Source: Mesostigma viride
Lineage: Eukaryota > Streptophyta > Mesostigmatophyceae > Mesostigmatales > Mesostigmataceae
Assembly (NCBI GenBank): GCA_009746045.1
Contig: RPFO01000418.1
Location: 653,756-717,755, forward strand
DNA: 64,000 bases
Direction: 5' to 3'
Positions 18,053 to 26,614 of the stretch are shown here, one piece after another. The position numbers and the translations under genes are program-made. Numbering within the stretch: position 1 is the first letter of the stretch; each line of letters begins with the position of its first letter. The notes under the pieces are model-generated. The model saw nothing but the letters and a program-made list of their open reading frames with translations, did no database searches and had not been told where the DNA came from.

Positions 18053-18140
18053 TCCTCTACACTGGTGGTCATACGGATGTGTTCCCGTACACACCAGTGG
18101 CGGTACGGACGTGTATCCGTACACACTGGTGGTGGTACGG
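18053..18140. repeat. Tandem 24-bp palindrome array, left
   Basis: Units with CCGTAC...GTACGG ends at 18085-18108 and 18117-18140 (32-bp period) and a degenerate unit at 18053-18075. This is the inverted counterpart of the arrays at 18963 and 19181. Each unit can fold into a small hairpin. Confidence 0.8.
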
Positions 18141-18170
18141 ACATGGGTTCCGTCTGTGTTGATACATACT

Positions 18171-18254
18171 TCAATCCAATGTTATTAGTATATTAGTGTA
18201 CGGAGAGGTCACCAATCCATCCCGAAATGGGTCTCGAAAAAACTTTTTGTCCAT
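18171..18254 (-). pseudogene. 27-codon copy of a repeated peptide module
   Basis: ATG 18254 to TGA 18171. The peptide contains DKKFFRDPFRDGLVTSPYT and ends NILITLD. It matches the C-terminus of the 209-residue gene (18853-18930) and the piece at 19070-19150. It is followed on the same strand by a palindrome array, as the other copies are. It may be a gene remnant or a true micro-gene. Confidence 0.6.
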
Positions 18255-18315
18255 GGGCTTGACAGACATGCTCGGCTGACGACCTTATACTTATCTCTTT
18301 TGTTTATAATGAATC

Positions 18316-18945
18316 ATGAATTTACACGAGTTAATAAAAGACTTTCCTGCGTACGACGCTGGACAGGTTCACTCGCCAATGACAGCACTGCGTTTTATTT
18401 CCGAACCTCCATTTTGTGGTGCAGTCGAATATGAAATTTTCGATCACGTGGTAATACACGATCCATCTTCTCTTGAATTTGATAAAAAGAGTAACAAGTT
18501 GATGTACGTAGTTGACAAGCTTCCTTATTCGGATATTATACGCGAAATTACCAGCGATAAGGATATCCGTGTCCGCCTTGGAAACGAAGAACTGCATCCG
18601 GAAGGCTTGCTGATCGCTAACTGCCTCGGACAGTATGCTCGCAAGGGGGTTGTTGTATATCTTGATTTCTTTAACAACACTCCTGTGTCGTTCTTTATCA
18701 AATATCGTTGTTATTTGTTTCAATTAGACCTGGTTAAAAGAATAAGGATGTGTGAAGAAGTCAGCACGAACACGCATGTGTATAGACACGGCATGATTTT
18801 GCCAAAGTCAGAGAAGTCGCCTGAAAGCTCTCCGGAGCCACTCTTCAGCAGCAATGGAAAGTTTTTTCAAGGTCTGTTTCGGGATGGATCGGTGACCTCT
18901 CCGTACCATAACATACTCATTACATTGGATGATAGTAAACGATAA
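18316..18945 (+). CDS. Hypothetical protein bearing the repeated C-terminal module
   Basis: 209 residues from ATG 18316, soluble, with no known domain. The last 30 residues (GKFFQGLFRDGSVTSPYHN then ILITLDD) are the module also found at 18171-18254 and 19070-19150. The gene is bracketed by inverted module-plus-array units, which resembles a cassette. The plus-strand frame is clean; the minus-strand alternative is a shadow. Confidence 0.65.
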   Translation: MNLHELIKDFPAYDAGQVHSPMTALRFISEPPFCGAVEYEIFDHVVIHDPSSLEFDKKSNKLMYVVDKLPYSDIIREITSDKDIRVRLGNEELHPEGLLIANCLGQYARKGVVVYLDFFNNTPVSFFIKYRCYLFQLDLVKRIRMCEEVSTNTHVYRHGMILPKSEKSPESSPEPLFSSNGKFFQGLFRDGSVTSPYHNILITLDDSKR

Positions 18946-18962
18946 CATGTACAAACACATGT

Positions 18963-19046
18963 CCGTACCACCACCAGTGTGGACGGTTGCATGTCCGTAC
19001 CACCACCAGTGTGGACGGTGGCATTTCCGTACAACCTCGTGGTATA
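18963..19046. repeat. Tandem 24-bp palindrome array, middle
   Basis: Two identical units, CCGTACCACCACCAGTGTGG plus ACGG, at 18963-18986 and 18995-19018 (32-bp period), then a decayed third unit from 19027. It lies directly downstream of the stop at 18945. Confidence 0.85.
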
Positions 19047-19069
19047 AACAGGTGTCTCAAGACCACGGG

Positions 19070-19150
19070 GACAAAAAGTTTTTCCGATGCCCTTTCTGGG
19101 AAGGAATGGTGACCTATCCGTACCTTAACATACTAACTATAGTGGACGTA
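19070..19150 (+). pseudogene. Third copy of the repeated peptide module
   Basis: Reads DKKFFRCPFWEGMVTYPYLN then ILTIVDVS in one plus frame, closely similar to the tail of the 209-residue gene, but without its own start. Followed by another palindrome array. Most likely a truncated duplicate gene end. Confidence 0.6.
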
Positions 19151-19180
19151 AGTACCTGTCGCCATATACGAAAACCGAGT

Positions 19181-19252
19181 CCGTACCACCTCCAGTATGT
19201 ACGGCGTCGCGTCCGTACCACGACGGGTGTGTACGGGTACCACGACCGTACG
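19181..19252. repeat. Tandem 24-bp palindrome array, right
   Basis: Units at 19181-19204 and 19213-19236 (32-bp period) plus a partial unit; the central bases have diverged while the CCGTACCAC and GTACGG arms are kept, suggesting that the hairpin shape matters. Confidence 0.75.
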
Positions 19253-19270
19253 TCTAAAGACGCCGCCTGC

Positions 19271-19318
19271 CACGCTTCGACTTGGAGCGGACGGAGCGAT
19301 GAGCACTCGAAGCGTGCG
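19271..19318. repeat. Inverted repeat, possible terminator hairpin
   Basis: CCACGCTTCGA and TCGAAGCGTG face each other across about 25 bp, between the repeat cluster and the 3' end of the next minus-strand gene. The rest of 19253-19378 shows no gene. Confidence 0.45.
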
Positions 19319-19378
19319 AACCTAATTTAGTCCCTTCCCGTTTAGAACGTCGTTCCTTGTCGTTCCAAAACATCTTCG

Positions 19379-20098
19379 CTAGCCTGAAAGATTGATCATC
19401 CAGCCGACGAGTGGCGTCGTCATCTGCGCGTAAACGCTCCCTGTCGCGTTCGTTCGCGTTCTTTTTGATCGCGATACCGTCGCTGATAGCCTTTTCCGTG
19501 GACGTGGGAGCACCAGCCCCCGTAGAGCTCTTAACAAGTGCAAATCATTGGTGTCACGTATTATCGAGTCTGTCCGATCGTTGATCGCATCAAACGTCTT
19601 CGAGCCATTGTTGTTATTTATCGAGATCTTCTCTTTAATCGCGTTTCTCCACACGTCAGGGACAAGCTCGCTCGTATCGCGATTCACAAGGCGAAGAGCT
19701 GCCCCGGAACGATCGCTGTCTGTTCCTTGCGCGACTTTCTTAAGTATAAGTCGTTGTACGTCGGCGGGGATATCATTCCATGTAGCGGCGGAGTCAGATG
19801 ATGAAGATTTCTGCATTTTTTGAAAAGCGTCGCGTGTCTCGTTGGACTGACCTACTTCGCGCTGGTTCGGAGTGCCGAGTTTCTGCGGTCGCTTTTCCGC
19901 CTCTCCCTCGTCCGTATTTCCTGATTTCGCGAAAATGGTTCGGAGGGGCGGACGTTGCTCCGTAGTCGTTTCTTCCATTCGGTGTCTTCCGCGCTTCCGA
20001 GATTGACACGCGGCATGCGTTCCGCACAACTTCCGGCCTGGACGGACGTCGTTTCGACATTCGCGTCCTTGTTTCGTCTTACGGCAACACTTTGTCAT
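19379..20098 (-). CDS. Cys-motif and F-box-like protein
   Basis: 239 residues from ATG 20098 (an upstream in-frame start is less likely). The N-terminus has a short Cys/His motif, CCRKTKQGRECRND then LCGTH, related to those at 20310 and 28677. After a polar linker, TWNDIPADVQRLILKKV and ALRLVNRDTSELV (about 106-145) resemble an F-box, which would recruit host SCF ubiquitin ligase. The C-terminus is basic. F-box proteins are common giant-virus accessories. The F-box call is by pattern only. Confidence 0.65.
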   Translation of the reverse strand: MTKCCRKTKQGRECRNDVRPGRKLCGTHAACQSRKRGRHRMEETTTEQRPPLRTIFAKSGNTDEGEAEKRPQKLGTPNQREVGQSNETRDAFQKMQKSSSSDSAATWNDIPADVQRLILKKVAQGTDSDRSGAALRLVNRDTSELVPDVWRNAIKEKISINNNNGSKTFDAINDRTDSIIRDTNDLHLLRALRGLVLPRPRKRLSATVSRSKRTRTNATGSVYAQMTTPLVGWMINLSG

Positions 20099-20142
20099 TG
20101 TACTGATAATACAAAGGCATAAAAATCCCAAACCTCTTTTAG

Positions 20143-20163
20143 TGTACGGTATCTTGACCGTAC
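20143..20163. repeat. Single palindrome related to the 24-bp arrays
   Basis: GTACGGT and ACCGTAC pair exactly around a six-base loop; the flank continues CACCACG as in the array units. It lies in the promoter region between 20098 and 20310. Confidence 0.5.
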
Positions 20164-20246
20164 CACCACGTCATTCTCGTCTTGGTCGAAGTTCTAGAAG
20201 GTTCTTGCGATAAGGTTGTAACCTCCCATCGCCGAATCTACCGACA

Positions 20247-20256
20247 CATATAAATA
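20247..20256 (+). promoter_or_regulatory. TATA box before the 235-residue gene
   Basis: CATATAAATA lies about 54-63 bp upstream of ATG 20310, followed by a CT-rich leader and a GCCATGGC start context, a strikingly eukaryote-like arrangement. Confidence 0.55.
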
Positions 20257-20309
20257 CCTGTCGCCCTCTCTCTCTCTGTCTCGTTGCACTCTCTTCCTCA
20301 CCAGCTGCC

Positions 20310-21017
20310 ATGGCTTCCTCCCGCGTCATCGGCTGTTTTGTCACCGTGTCTCGGAACGAGATCGCTGCTTTCGAAAGTCTGCCAGTCACCATGGTCATCG
20401 AGTGCAGCGCCCCTTTGTGCTCGTGCAAGGCGGCGTTCTCCGACCCAAAGACGCCACAAATCGGACTGTGCGGAAGACACAAGAACAGGTTTTGCATCCC
20501 CTTCGAGGATCCTGTATTCCGAGCCTCGGTGGTTTGTCTCGACCAACCAGGATGGGAAGGAAGAAAGGGACTTCGCGTGCTCGTCGACGGAAAACCATAC
20601 GAACCGTTCGGCCCTTGTCGTCCTCTCGTTGGTTCCGCAGATCGGTGCGATCAACACCCTCTTGGCTGCTTTCGATCGCCTGTGTGCGCTCAAAGCCTTG
20701 AACTCAAGAACAACAAAAACCGGATCACCGTGCACCGGTTTCGAGCGATGGAAAAAGAAATCGCGATTCTTCGGGAAGCTCTTGTGAGGCTCGAAAAACG
20801 CGTCGCAGATCTGCAACCGGTGTCAAAAAAAAACACCGCGGACTCGGACGACTTTCTTCGCGAACTTCTTTCATCGCAGAGAGTCGTCGAGACTACGGCG
20901 TTTGAAGAAGAGGATGAATTTACTGCGGGACTCACCGCTCCGACTCAAACACCGACGGAGCTGGAAAATCGGGACGAAGAACGAGGAACAAAAAGACTAA
21001 AAGCAAGCTTGCTGTGA
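20310..21017 (+). CDS. Cys-motif protein with coiled-coil C-terminus
   Basis: 235 residues. An early CSAPLCSCKAAF segment followed by LCGRHKN (about residues 32-57) is a third version of the short Cys/His motif seen at 19379 and 28677. Residues about 145-170 (MEKEIAILREALVRLEKRV) form a coiled coil, and the tail is acidic. No enzymatic signature. The 3' end overlaps the convergent membrane-protein gene by 86 bp. Confidence 0.65.
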   Translation: MASSRVIGCFVTVSRNEIAAFESLPVTMVIECSAPLCSCKAAFSDPKTPQIGLCGRHKNRFCIPFEDPVFRASVVCLDQPGWEGRKGLRVLVDGKPYEPFGPCRPLVGSADRCDQHPLGCFRSPVCAQSLELKNNKNRITVHRFRAMEKEIAILREALVRLEKRVADLQPVSKKNTADSDDFLRELLSSQRVVETTAFEEEDEFTAGLTAPTQTPTELENRDEERGTKRLKASLL

Positions 21018-21273
21018 TTCCCCAGCCGAATGCGAGAGCGTACGATAATCTATTTTTCACTCGACGGTACTTTTTCGCTCTGTTCTCCGCCTCGCGTTGG
21101 ACAGACAAAGGATCGTTCGTTTCTTCGCCTAAGTTGCGCATTTCTACAGCTATATCGTCTGTCTCGGAACGCATGTTTTTCAGACGACGATTGAAATGAG
21201 AGAACAGAATTGTGAGTACGGTGGACACGATTGCACCCGCTGCGGCGGCAGTCAAAACAAGTTTGTGTTGCAT
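20932..21273 (-). CDS. Membrane protein, two membrane segments
   Basis: 113 residues from ATG 21273. LVLTAAAAGAIVSTVLTILF (5-24) and ALAFGWGITASLLLVFLFLVL (about 78-98) flank a charged helical region with a possible coiled coil. Function unknown. Confidence 0.6.
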   Translation of the reverse strand: MQHKLVLTAAAAGAIVSTVLTILFSHFNRRLKNMRSETDDIAVEMRNLGEETNDPLSVQREAENRAKKYRRVKNRLSYALAFGWGITASLLLVFLFLVLRPDFPAPSVFESER

Positions 21274-21302
21274 GGTCTTACTTTGATGAATGAATAAAAT
21301 AT

Positions 21303-21980
21303 TCAAATAAGCTCGTTTTTAACTGGCAACTTGCCGTTCCATTTGTCAAATGCACTCTTCATGATAGGAATATCGCGAGTGAAGTACAATTTGTACCCGT
21401 CCGCACGCAAGGGCGGAGGGTGCCCTCGCTTTTCGATGAACTCGCTGTACACCATGCCACCGAAAGTCATTAGATGGACGGCGTCAAAAAGATTGTGGCC
21501 GTAGACACTTTTTAAAAAATCCACGCAGCGATAGGGGATCGTGTTTTCCTTATCGTCCGTGTCGATCTCCCCGCGAATTTCTTGCATGCTTTGCACGGTC
21601 TCCCCGAAAGCGTCTCGTAGAGGTCGGAGTTTCTTGTTCGAGGTCATTGCAGCCATGACGTCCGAAATCCTGACCCAGGCCGTGTCGCTTGCAAAAACGT
21701 CCCGGGGGCTGCTGTTCATGGCAGAACAAAGCGCTCCGACGTTCACTGTGCCGTCGGGACGAACAAGAAATTCGATAAAGCTCTCTGCTAGCGTGTTCGG
21801 GATGGAAAATCGATCAGGTGGAGAGAGATTCGTCGTTGTCTCCGTCGCAATCGACCGCCTCGCCATCGCTTTGTTTTCCTCGGTCTCTTCCGGGACTTCC
21901 GGGAGCTTGCGCAGCGCGCGCTTGCTCCTTTTGCGAGAAGGGGCGGACTGACCGGGTTCGAGCATATTTATCTTCCCCAT
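21303..21980 (-). CDS. Hypothetical protein, 225 residues
   Basis: Start placed at ATG 21980, because the in-frame extension further up runs antisense through the cysteine desulfurase gene. Basic N-terminus (SRKRSKRALRKLPEVPEE), then a globular part with WVRISDVMAAM and a C-terminal aromatic stretch. Residues about 60-180 recall the KilA-N/BRO-type layout of viral proteins only loosely, so I leave it unassigned. An AAATAAATATCT stretch 15-30 bp upstream is its probable promoter. Confidence 0.6.
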   Translation of the reverse strand: MGKINMLEPGQSAPSRKRSKRALRKLPEVPEETEENKAMARRSIATETTTNLSPPDRFSIPNTLAESFIEFLVRPDGTVNVGALCSAMNSSPRDVFASDTAWVRISDVMAAMTSNKKLRPLRDAFGETVQSMQEIRGEIDTDDKENTIPYRCVDFLKSVYGHNLFDAVHLMTFGGMVYSEFIEKRGHPPPLRADGYKLYFTRDIPIMKSAFDKWNGKLPVKNELI

Positions 21981-22067
21981 GGTGTGTCTTGTGGAGATAT
22001 TTATTTCGCGAATCGTTGAACGAACCGATTTTGTGCAGAATTGTATTCCCTGCTGATAACAGAACAC

Positions 22068-23186
22068 ATGAGAGAGATCTACCTCGACAACAATAGCACG
22101 ACGAAGCCGCATCCAGAGGTAGTCAAGGTGATGACGTCCGTGTCGAAAGATCTGTACGGAAACCCCTCTTCTTCGCACGAGATTGGTAAGAGGGCGAGGA
22201 ATGTGGTAGAAAAGGCGCGCGCCATGATAGCAAAATATCTCAAGGAGCCATGCAAGTCGATCGTGTTTACATCCGGCGCCACAGAATCGATGAACATCGT
22301 ACTTAATGGCGTTATGGAAAGAAACGGGTACGAAGGTGTCGTCATCACTTCTGAAATCGAACATCCCGCTGGTATCAAGCCGCTTGAACATCTTGCAGAC
22401 AAACACAAAGTAGAGATTGTTCGGATCCCGGTAGACAGAAACGGATTCGTTTCGCTAGAGAAGATCCAAGAGGCGATGAAAAAGTATGGGAAGCGCGTCA
22501 AACTAGTGAGCATTATTTACGCCAATAACGAAATCGGAACGTTACAAGATCTCGGCGCTATCCGAAAAATTGTCGGAAAGCGAGTCCACTTTCATTCAGA
22601 TACCACCCAGGCCGCGGGTAAATTTAAGATCCGAGGCGTGCACAATCTTGACAGTTACGTATTGTCCGGACACAAAATCCATTCCGTGAAAGGTGTCGGG
22701 GCGTTGATCATGAGAAAAGACCCTTCTTGTCTTTCCCCGCTCGCTTGGGGAGGTGGACAGGAACGTGCCGTAAGGCCAGGTACGGAATCACCGCCCCTCA
22801 TATGCGCGTTAGCCGAAGCTGTAAAGTTGAACTGCGTTAGAGGCCGGTCGGACGTTGCGCGAATCAGGAAAATGCGCAAATATCTAGTCCAGCGTCTTGT
22901 GGCTAGAGGTGGCGTCATGAACGGTCCTGAAAATCCCGAGGACGTGTTGCCGAACTTGGTATCCGTGTCACTTCCTGTCCGTAGTTCGCGCGCGCTCGTC
23001 AAGCGGTTGGCGGCAAAGGGGATTGCGGTCTCGACAGGTTCTGCCTGTCACTTGTTGAAACGGAGCGAGACTCTTAAAGCCATTGGTCTTCCTATCGAGA
23101 AAGAGAAGGGGACAGTGCGCATCGGGTTAAGTTCCCAGACGACAAAAGAGGAACTAGACGAGTTTGTTACTTATGCCTTTCTTTGA
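22068..23186 (+). CDS. NifS/IscS-like cysteine desulfurase
   Basis: 372 residues from ATG 22068 (MREIYLDNNSTT; the earlier in-frame start is not needed). It is a PLP enzyme of fold type I: LDNNSTTKPHPEV at the N-terminus, TSGATESMN, SDTTQAAGKF, the PLP lysine in LSGHKIHSVKG (about residue 203), RPGTES, and the persulfide cysteine in STGSACHLL (about 328). All catalytic positions are present. The reaction takes sulfur from cysteine for Fe-S clusters or tRNA thiolation. NifS-like genes are known in some Nucleocytoviricota. Co-occurrence with two Rieske Fe-S proteins is suggestive. Confidence 0.95.
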   Translation: MREIYLDNNSTTKPHPEVVKVMTSVSKDLYGNPSSSHEIGKRARNVVEKARAMIAKYLKEPCKSIVFTSGATESMNIVLNGVMERNGYEGVVITSEIEHPAGIKPLEHLADKHKVEIVRIPVDRNGFVSLEKIQEAMKKYGKRVKLVSIIYANNEIGTLQDLGAIRKIVGKRVHFHSDTTQAAGKFKIRGVHNLDSYVLSGHKIHSVKGVGALIMRKDPSCLSPLAWGGGQERAVRPGTESPPLICALAEAVKLNCVRGRSDVARIRKMRKYLVQRLVARGGVMNGPENPEDVLPNLVSVSLPVRSSRALVKRLAAKGIAVSTGSACHLLKRSETLKAIGLPIEKEKGTVRIGLSSQTTKEELDEFVTYAFL

Positions 23187-25243
23187 TATTGGTCGCGTAG
23201 AAACTTTAGTTGTCCTACTATATAATCTCCTGTATTTCCCAGTGTTCCGAGAGAAGCAGCATTCATAGGCGCATTGTCAGCTAAACGTTTTGAAAGTTCT
23301 CTCATCAATCTTTCTTGTTCTTTCGTCGGCGGATTGTACTCATAATTCGTTCTCAAAAACACCAAGTCGTCAGTTTCTAACAAGTTTTTGAGTCTCTTTA
23401 TCTCTACTTCGTTATCGTTTATAGTCTCTGAGAGAATCGAGATTTTTTTATTTAATTCGTATGAAGCTTGGGACCTTTGTAAGCTTTGTTGTTCGTATAA
23501 ACCGTTTTTTTCTTGTAGTTGTGTCAATTGTGACCCTATATTTTTAATTTCCTTCAAAGCTTTATCTCGTTCTTCGGTTGCTTTTATGAGTTTCTGTTCC
23601 CAAGTAAGTCTTTCTTCGAGGTTTTGTTTATCCCATTTTAGCTTCTGTTCGTTTAGTTTTGCGTCGATAGCGTTATTCCGCCGTTTTTCTTTATTTTTCT
23701 GTAACTCTTTTTCGAGTTGTTGTAGAACGTCTGTTTTTCCGTTTCCAAACCAGCTTCGAAAGGCATCAACAGTCTTCCACGTGTCGGCCACATACGTGTT
23801 AGCAAGCTTTTCTAATAGCTCCTTGTCTTGATCGTCGGGAGGGTTAAACTTTTGCATCGCTTCAAGATATCTGTTTTGTTTTTCTAGTTTCTCTCGCATC
23901 GTTACTTCAATTGTATATTGTTCAGTTTTCGCGCTTATTTCCCCGTTTAATTCCGCTAATTGTGTTTTCAACGAAGCGATTGTATTCGTTAGCGCCCCAT
24001 TCTCTTTTCGTAGCGTAATTGCCTCTGTGGCGTCATTGCCATTTCTGTCGAATTTTTGTTTATTTTCTAACAATTCCTTACTTGCCTGTTTAAGCTGATC
24101 CTCCAGGTTTTGCTTCTCATATTTGAGCCCCTCAATTTGATCCTCTAACCCTTTGCTTTTCCCTAAAGACGCTTTAATTTCGCTCAACTGTTCCGCAGTA
24201 CTGTCATTGTCCGCGATGAGTCGTGCAATGTTTTCTTCTTTTTCAGCAACAATTCGTCTTTGTTTTGCAAGCTTTACACTGAAATCCTCGCTCAATCCTT
24301 CAAGCTCTTTAATTCGATTCAAAAAGACCTGTCGCTCACGACCAAAAGTGCCTCGCTCTCTTTCGATGGTCTCTGTGATCTGTGTGGCGACTTCGCTTCT
24401 CATGGTCTGCATTTCTGCTAATTTGCGAACAGCTTCGTCCCGCTCTTTTACGACAACCGCCATTTCACTTTTGCCTCCCGCCTCTCTCTGTTTAATTTCT
24501 AAAAGTTCAACATTTGCTTTCTCGAGTTCTTGTGTGACTACTTGTTTGCTGTCTCGTAGTTCTGCGACTTCATCCCTTAGTTTACTTACCTCAGTCTCCA
24601 ATTGTGTCGTCGAGTCTGAATCGATTCTAAGTGTTTTCAGAGTGTTTAACTCCATTTCTCGCTTGTAGAGTTGATCGAGAGTTTCTTTAAGCAGATTTTG
24701 AATACCCTCCTTATCCATCGAAAGCAATTCGATGTCTTTTTCAAGTCTTTTAGATTGTTCCTTCTGTTCGTCTGCTAGCTTTTTGAGTTCTTCATTCTCG
24801 AGTTTGATTTTGTCAATTTCTTGTGACTGTATCAAGATTTTTTGGTTATATTCTTCCTCTGTACGGCTACTTATCAAATCAGTTAGCCGTTCTTCAATGT
24901 ACGTTCGCAGCGAGGCTTTCAATTCATCAGATGCTGCAAAATCCTTTAGCGTACGGTCGGACAAAATATCCTCGATAATTTCTCCCCGCAATCGCCCGCC
25001 GAATAAAGAGGAGTACGCAGACTTAAACAATTCCATAAGACGTGTGAAGACCTCGGCCGGCGCGTCGACTAACTTAGCAAGCATCGTTCGAAGAAAACCT
25101 GGACGCGTCCCCACATCAGGACCGACACTCACGACCTCGAAGGGAATTTTACGAGCGTCCATCCACGGGTTATACGCCTGGAGACCCGTGACGACGTTGT
25201 TGATTATGGTTTCTTCGGATGGTCCGAACAGAGCGTTATTCAT
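23171..25243 (-). CDS. Long coiled-coil protein
   Basis: 690 residues from ATG 25243. An N-terminal globular segment (about 1-115, MNNALFGPSEETIINNVV) is followed by about 500 residues of nearly continuous heptad-rich, Glu/Lys/Gln-rich coiled coil, ending in a short non-coil tail (about 640-690). This is the layout of a structural or tethering protein. No motor or enzyme motif. It overlaps the 3' end of the NifS gene by 16 bp (convergent). Confidence 0.8.
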   Translation of the reverse strand: MNNALFGPSEETIINNVVTGLQAYNPWMDARKIPFEVVSVGPDVGTRPGFLRTMLAKLVDAPAEVFTRLMELFKSAYSSLFGGRLRGEIIEDILSDRTLKDFAASDELKASLRTYIEERLTDLISSRTEEEYNQKILIQSQEIDKIKLENEELKKLADEQKEQSKRLEKDIELLSMDKEGIQNLLKETLDQLYKREMELNTLKTLRIDSDSTTQLETEVSKLRDEVAELRDSKQVVTQELEKANVELLEIKQREAGGKSEMAVVVKERDEAVRKLAEMQTMRSEVATQITETIERERGTFGRERQVFLNRIKELEGLSEDFSVKLAKQRRIVAEKEENIARLIADNDSTAEQLSEIKASLGKSKGLEDQIEGLKYEKQNLEDQLKQASKELLENKQKFDRNGNDATEAITLRKENGALTNTIASLKTQLAELNGEISAKTEQYTIEVTMREKLEKQNRYLEAMQKFNPPDDQDKELLEKLANTYVADTWKTVDAFRSWFGNGKTDVLQQLEKELQKNKEKRRNNAIDAKLNEQKLKWDKQNLEERLTWEQKLIKATEERDKALKEIKNIGSQLTQLQEKNGLYEQQSLQRSQASYELNKKISILSETINDNEVEIKRLKNLLETDDLVFLRTNYEYNPPTKEQERLMRELSKRLADNAPMNAASLGTLGNTGDYIVGQLKFLRDQYQRKA

Positions 25244-25305
25244 TCCCTTATATTGCGTCAGTTTATTATCCGAGAAAATGCACAATTCAATATGAAAAAC
25301 GCGTT

Positions 25306-25719
25306 ATGAAACGATGTCTCTCGTGTCTCAGAAAATTATCCGCCATTCTCGACGATTTTAAGCGGATCGGGATTTGTCGCGTCTGTGCGATCTCGTGTGC
25401 AAAAACGGTAGATGACACAATGACCGGATTCGTCGACAAGGAACTGGTGGTCGCGTGTCTTGTGCGTCATCTAGCGTTTGAAAAGGGACGAGACAGCGCC
25501 TCCGGAACTCTGAGAGCATACCGTGAAGCCGTGAACTGGATGGGATGTTATAGTGAAGTGAGGCGGACGACAGAGTGGATACAAAGAAAAATTCTCGCTG
25601 AACTTGCGAGGTCTTGCGCTTTGAAAGCGAAAGGCTCGTTTTCGTTATTGTCAATGTCCTTCTTCGCTGTACCTACTAGCGAAATTCCCTCTGCGATATT
25701 TTTGTTGAGAACATACTAA
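25306..25719 (+). CDS. Small protein with N-terminal Cys cluster
   Basis: 137 residues from ATG 25306. CLSCLRKL and CRVCAISC in the first 35 residues suggest a four-Cys zinc site. The rest is helical. Its stop TAA is immediately followed by the ATG of the next gene, so the two are probably read together. Confidence 0.6.
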   Translation: MKRCLSCLRKLSAILDDFKRIGICRVCAISCAKTVDDTMTGFVDKELVVACLVRHLAFEKGRDSASGTLRAYREAVNWMGCYSEVRRTTEWIQRKILAELARSCALKAKGSFSLLSMSFFAVPTSEIPSAIFLLRTY

Positions 25720-25956
25720 ATGTCACAATTCGGAGTCGTGCTTATCGAGGCCGCGGTCGTAGCGGCCGCCATGGCGGGTGTCATGACGCTCGTGCATTCG
25801 GTCCACATGCACTATGACGGGGAAAGGGCGATGACGCATGCGGGGATTCTCATACAGGTCGCTATATCGGCGTCTATTTTGCATGTGTTGTTCGAATTGA
25901 TCGGTTGGAATCGGAAGTTTTGTTTGAGAATGCAGAAAACTGCGAGAATGGGCTAG
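25720..25956 (+). CDS. Small membrane protein
   Basis: 78 residues starting on the base after the previous stop. Two hydrophobic segments, VVLIEAAVVAAAMAGVMTLV (5-24) and ILIQVAISASILHVLFELI (about 43-61). Function unknown. Confidence 0.65.
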   Translation: MSQFGVVLIEAAVVAAAMAGVMTLVHSVHMHYDGERAMTHAGILIQVAISASILHVLFELIGWNRKFCLRMQKTARMG

Positions 25957-25965
25957 ACTTTGTTA

Positions 25966-26286
25966 TTAGTTATTCACGCGCGCCTTCGCCATCATATGGT
26001 ACAAGGACAGGCCAAGCAAAGTAGAAAGTAGGGCCGATGTACCAAAGATAGACCAGCCGATGACCGGTTTCTGATCCTTGTTCAGCAAGTCGTTTGCACG
26101 GGCGCTCATCGACATGTGCAAATTCAGAGCGAGGAATCCGGCGATGATCGCCGCAAACGGAGGAAACACGTTCCCGTCGGAAGTAATAAACTTGAACTTT
26201 TTAGCAGCGTCGGTCCCTAACTTAGCCGCTGTCTCTGGCAACTTTGCCGCCATATCTGCCACTGCGTCAGCTGCACTTTTCACCAT
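25966..26286 (-). CDS. Membrane protein, two membrane segments
   Basis: 106 residues, convergent with the previous gene (9 bp apart). An Ala/Lys-rich amphipathic N-terminus precedes PFAAIIAGFLALNLHM (about 43-58) and IGWSIFGTSALLSTLLGLSL (about 75-95). Function unknown. Confidence 0.62.
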   Translation of the reverse strand: MVKSAADAVADMAAKLPETAAKLGTDAAKKFKFITSDGNVFPPFAAIIAGFLALNLHMSMSARANDLLNKDQKPVIGWSIFGTSALLSTLLGLSLYHMMAKARVNN

Positions 26287-26335
26287 TGTGTTCGTATAAT
26301 GTATTGCATTCGAAAAAATATTTAGTCCCAGTACG

Positions 26336-26344
26336 GTATATATC
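26336..26344 (+). promoter_or_regulatory. TATA-like box before the 87-residue gene
   Basis: GGTATATATC ends five bases before ATG 26349. This is closer than a eukaryotic TATA box would be, so it may be an AT-rich viral initiator element. Confidence 0.35.
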
Positions 26345-26348
26345 TGAC

Positions 26349-26612
26349 ATGTACGGTCTGCAAGCCGTCAACGAAGTTCCCCAGCATCTCAGATGCTCTC
26401 TCAACGACGGAACCTGTGTCTACGTGGACAAGGAGAAACCGCATCTCATCGTGGAGTACGTGTACGACGACCAGCCGACATGGACCCCGCGCCCCCTCTT
26501 ATGCGTCATCATCGTCCTCTTCTTATTCGCTCTCGTCGCCCTCGTCCTTCGTTGGAAAGCTTCGTCCAACTCTTCCGCACCCGCGTACCAGCAAAACAAT
26601 CTCGTAGGATAA
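26349..26612 (+). CDS. Single-span membrane protein
   Basis: 87 residues from ATG 26349. A soluble N-terminal half with two Cys residues (RCSLNDGTC) is followed by one membrane segment, LLCVIIVLFLFALVALVL (about 52-69), and a short polar tail. It is followed after 2 bp by the next ATG (26615). Confidence 0.62.
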   Translation: MYGLQAVNEVPQHLRCSLNDGTCVYVDKEKPHLIVEYVYDDQPTWTPRPLLCVIIVLFLFALVALVLRWKASSNSSAPAYQQNNLVG

Positions 26613-26614
26613 CC

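Noticed and set aside
22069..22406. N-terminal extension of the 225-residue minus-strand protein
   Set aside because: It runs antisense through the well-supported NifS gene; an ATG at 21980 with an AT-rich promoter gives a better start.
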